From the NCBI GenBank assembly GCA_949744025.1, contig CATJWA010000273.1, positions 1-6,470 of the forward strand: a stretch of DNA of 6,470 bases, in the 5' to 3' direction. A program made the translations under genes and the position numbers. The notes below the pieces were generated by a model, which was not told the origin of the DNA, ran no database searches, and saw only the letters and a program-made list of their open reading frames with translations. The DNA comes from an uncultured Eubacteriales bacterium. Its GTDB lineage: Bacteria > Bacillota > Clostridia > Oscillospirales > Oscillospiraceae. Shown here piece after piece: positions 4,434 through 6,470 of the stretch; position 1 is the first letter of the stretch, and each line of letters starts with the position of its first letter.

Positions 4434-6470
4434 ATGGATGATAAAAACAATACGGAAGTGATGACCCTTCCGCTGCTGCCGCTGCGGGGGATAACCGTTT
4501 TTCCGGGAATGATAATCAGCTTTGATGTGGAACGCCCGCTGTCCATTGCGGCGCTTAACGCCGCGCTGAGCAGCGACCAGCAGATTTTTCTTGTCGCGCA
4601 GAAGGACATTGCCACGGACATCCCCTTCGAGGACGACCTTTTCCGTGTCGGCACGGTGTCCACCGTAAAGCAGGTGCTGCGTATACCGGGCAGCACGCTT
4701 GTAAAGGTGATGGTTGAGGGGCTTTTCCGCGCGGAGATTGCCGAGGTCACCGAGCGCGACGGCTCGCTGGCCGTTACGGTAGGGAAAATAGACGGCGCGA
4801 CGGTAAAGTCGCTGAGCGATAAGAGCGAGCTGTTAATGCGCCGCTGTGTGAGCATGTTTGACGACTATGCGGAGCTGACGGGCACGATAGCTCCGGAGAC
4901 GATAATCTCCCTCATCGACAGCGACGACCCGGGCTTTGTCGCAGACTATATAACTCAGAATATTTTTCTCAAGCACACGGAAAAACAGCTTGTGCTTGAC
5001 GAGCTGCGCCCGATAAAGCGGCTGGAGCTGGTCTCGCGTCTGCTGGCGCGGGAGATAAACATCCTCGGTCTGGAGAAGAAAATAGACGAGAACACGCGAG
5101 AGGAGGTCAGCCGCTCACAGAGGGACTACTACCTGCGCGAGCAGCTAAAGGCCATACAGCGCGAGCTCGGCGACGGCGGGGACGACGCGCAGGACGAGCT
5201 GGAGGAGTACCACGCGAAAATACTTGCGCTCAAGCTGCCCGAGCAGGCACAGGAGAAGCTTATCAAGGAGCTTGAAAGACTGGCCAAGCAGCCCTACGGC
5301 AGCTCCGAGGCCGCTGTGATACGCACGTATTTGGATACCTGCATAGAGCTGCCCTGGAACAGCCGCACCCGGGACACCGCGGACATACGCAGGGCGAGAA
5401 GGTGTCTGGACGAGGACCATTTCGGCATGGAGAAGGTCAAGCAGCGCATAATAGAGTTCCTGGCCGTGCGTCAGCTTGCGCCGGACGTGAAAGGCGGCGT
5501 GCTGTGCCTTGTGGGGCCTCCTGGCGTCGGTAAGACAAGCATCGCCATAAGCATAGCCCGCGCCACAAACAGAAAACTGGCCCGGCTGTCCCTCGGCGGT
5601 GTGCACGACGAGGCCGAAATTCGCGGGCATAGAAAAACCTATGTCGGCGCGATGCCGGGACGCATAGTTTCGGGACTTTTGCAGGCAAAAAGCATGAACC
5701 CCGTTATGGTGCTTGACGAGATTGACAAGCTTGGCTCAGACTACAGGGGCGACCCCTCCGCGGCGCTTTTGGAGGCGCTGGACGGCGAGCAGAACGGCAG
5801 CTTCCGCGACCACTTCCTTGAGATACCTGTAAACCTGTCGGAGGTGCTGTTCATAACCACCGCCAACACCACCAGCACGATTCCCCGCGCCCTGCTCGAC
5901 AGGATGGAGGTTATCGAGCTGTCCAGCTACACGGACGAGGAAAAGCTTCAAATCGCGAAAAGCTACCTTCTGCCAAAGCAGAGAAAAAAGCACGGCCTGA
6001 CCGCCGCGCGCCTGAAGCTCAGCGACGAGGCGATACGCGAAATTATAAGCGAATATACGCGCGAGTCCGGAGTGCGCGTGCTCGAGCGTGAGATTGCCGC
6101 TATGTGCCGCAAAACCGCCGCGGCCATAGCCGGCGGGGAGAGAAAAAGCGTGAACGTCAAGGCCGGACAGCTTGAAAAGTATCTGGGCGCGCCGAAATTC
6201 AAGCCGGAGAAAATGTACGCCGCGGACGAAGTCGGTCTTGTGCGCGGCCTGGCGTGGACAAGCGTGGGCGGAGAGGTGCTGGACGTTGAGGTCAGCGTCA
6301 TGGACGGAACCGGTAAGCTCGAGCTGACCGGCAACCTCGGCGACGTGATGAAGGAGTCGGCCCACGCGGCGGTCAGCTACATCCGCACGCGCTGCAAAAC
6401 GCTTGGCATTGAGCCGGACTTTTACCAGAAAAAGGATATACACATCCATTTCCCCGAGGGCGCGGTTCCC
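4434..6470 (+). CDS. lon: ATP-dependent Lon protease (LonA type), 3' end beyond the window
   Basis: The frame is open from ATG 4434 to the last base, giving 679 residues of a protein usually about 770-810 long. Lon is a soluble hexamer that unfolds and degrades damaged and short-lived regulatory proteins. The N-terminal substrate domain opens with LPLLPLRGITVFPG (12-25). The helical linker contains YYLREQLKAIQRELG (232-246). The AAA+ module has Walker A GPPGVGKT (361-368), Walker B VMVLDEIDK (D428, E429), sensor-1 N478 in ITTANT, an arginine finger in LLDRMEVIEL (R490) and the sensor-2 arginine in GVRVLERE (R548). The protease domain begins near 595 (GLVRGLAWTSVGGEVL, LTGNLGDVMKESA) and breaks off in HIHFPEGAVP. 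The catalytic Ser of the family's KDGPSAG motif would be about residue 684, so the Ser/Lys dyad is unseen. The large N-domain marks LonA; there is no separate lonB between clpX and lon. Confidence 0.97.
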   Translation, partial: MDDKNNTEVMTLPLLPLRGITVFPGMIISFDVERPLSIAALNAALSSDQQIFLVAQKDIATDIPFEDDLFRVGTVSTVKQVLRIPGSTLVKVMVEGLFRAEIAEVTERDGSLAVTVGKIDGATVKSLSDKSELLMRRCVSMFDDYAELTGTIAPETIISLIDSDDPGFVADYITQNIFLKHTEKQLVLDELRPIKRLELVSRLLAREINILGLEKKIDENTREEVSRSQRDYYLREQLKAIQRELGDGGDDAQDELEEYHAKILALKLPEQAQEKLIKELERLAKQPYGSSEAAVIRTYLDTCIELPWNSRTRDTADIRRARRCLDEDHFGMEKVKQRIIEFLAVRQLAPDVKGGVLCLVGPPGVGKTSIAISIARATNRKLARLSLGGVHDEAEIRGHRKTYVGAMPGRIVSGLLQAKSMNPVMVLDEIDKLGSDYRGDPSAALLEALDGEQNGSFRDHFLEIPVNLSEVLFITTANTTSTIPRALLDRMEVIELSSYTDEEKLQIAKSYLLPKQRKKHGLTAARLKLSDEAIREIISEYTRESGVRVLEREIAAMCRKTAAAIAGGERKSVNVKAGQLEKYLGAPKFKPEKMYAADEVGLVRGLAWTSVGGEVLDVEVSVMDGTGKLELTGNLGDVMKESAHAAVSYIRTRCKTLGIEPDFYQKKDIHIHFPEGAVP

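Noticed and set aside
5736..6449. A 237-codon antisense open frame inside lon.
   Set aside because: It lies entirely opposite the conserved AAA+ and protease coding sequence of lon and shows no family features.
4434..6470. lon considered as a truncated pseudogene because no stop codon or catalytic serine is present.
   Set aside because: The frame is intact to the last base and ends in the conserved motif just before the serine, so the missing part is due to the window edge.

Overview
The window is a housekeeping protein-quality-control locus, with every gene on the + strand: metallophosphoesterase, tig (trigger factor), clpP, clpX and lon (cut by the right edge). The gene order, the strong AGGAGG-type ribosome binding sites, the closest protein resemblance to clostridial homologues and the fairly GC-rich sequence with very frequent ATA isoleucine codons suggest a GC-richer Clostridia member. 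An Oscillospirales-like gut organism is my best guess, but no rRNA or other marker confirms it.

Layout. 1-64 is a short leader containing an 8-bp tandem duplication and a ribosome binding site. 65-751 encodes a complete calcineurin-like phosphoesterase of the CT488-type family. 752-871 holds a good extended -10 promoter and a consensus Shine-Dalgarno for tig (872-2281), whose product carries a Lys/Glu-rich tail. After 64 bp with no terminator comes clpP (2346-2927). A 9-bp hairpin with a UCCG loop lies between clpP and clpX (3006-4283). The 150 bp between clpX and lon hold a two-part folded element: a branched 12-bp-stem structure directly abutting a 13-bp A/T-flanked terminator hairpin. lon begins at 4434 and is open to base 6470. 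It stops within about five residues of the expected catalytic serine, so the proteolytic dyad lies outside the window.

How the genes work together. Trigger factor meets nascent chains at the ribosome exit. ClpX unfolds tagged or damaged proteins and feeds them to the ClpP tetradecamer. Lon independently degrades misfolded and regulatory proteins. The promoter before tig and the terminator after clpX suggest a tig-clpP-clpX transcription unit, modulated by the clpP-clpX hairpin, with lon transcribed by read-through or from a promoter I could not recognise. I see no CIRCE or CtsR operator.

I found no undescribed system here. The points most worth a second look are the two intergenic RNA structures, the trigger factor tail, the MGF loop of ClpX and the contrast in isoleucine codon use between genes.
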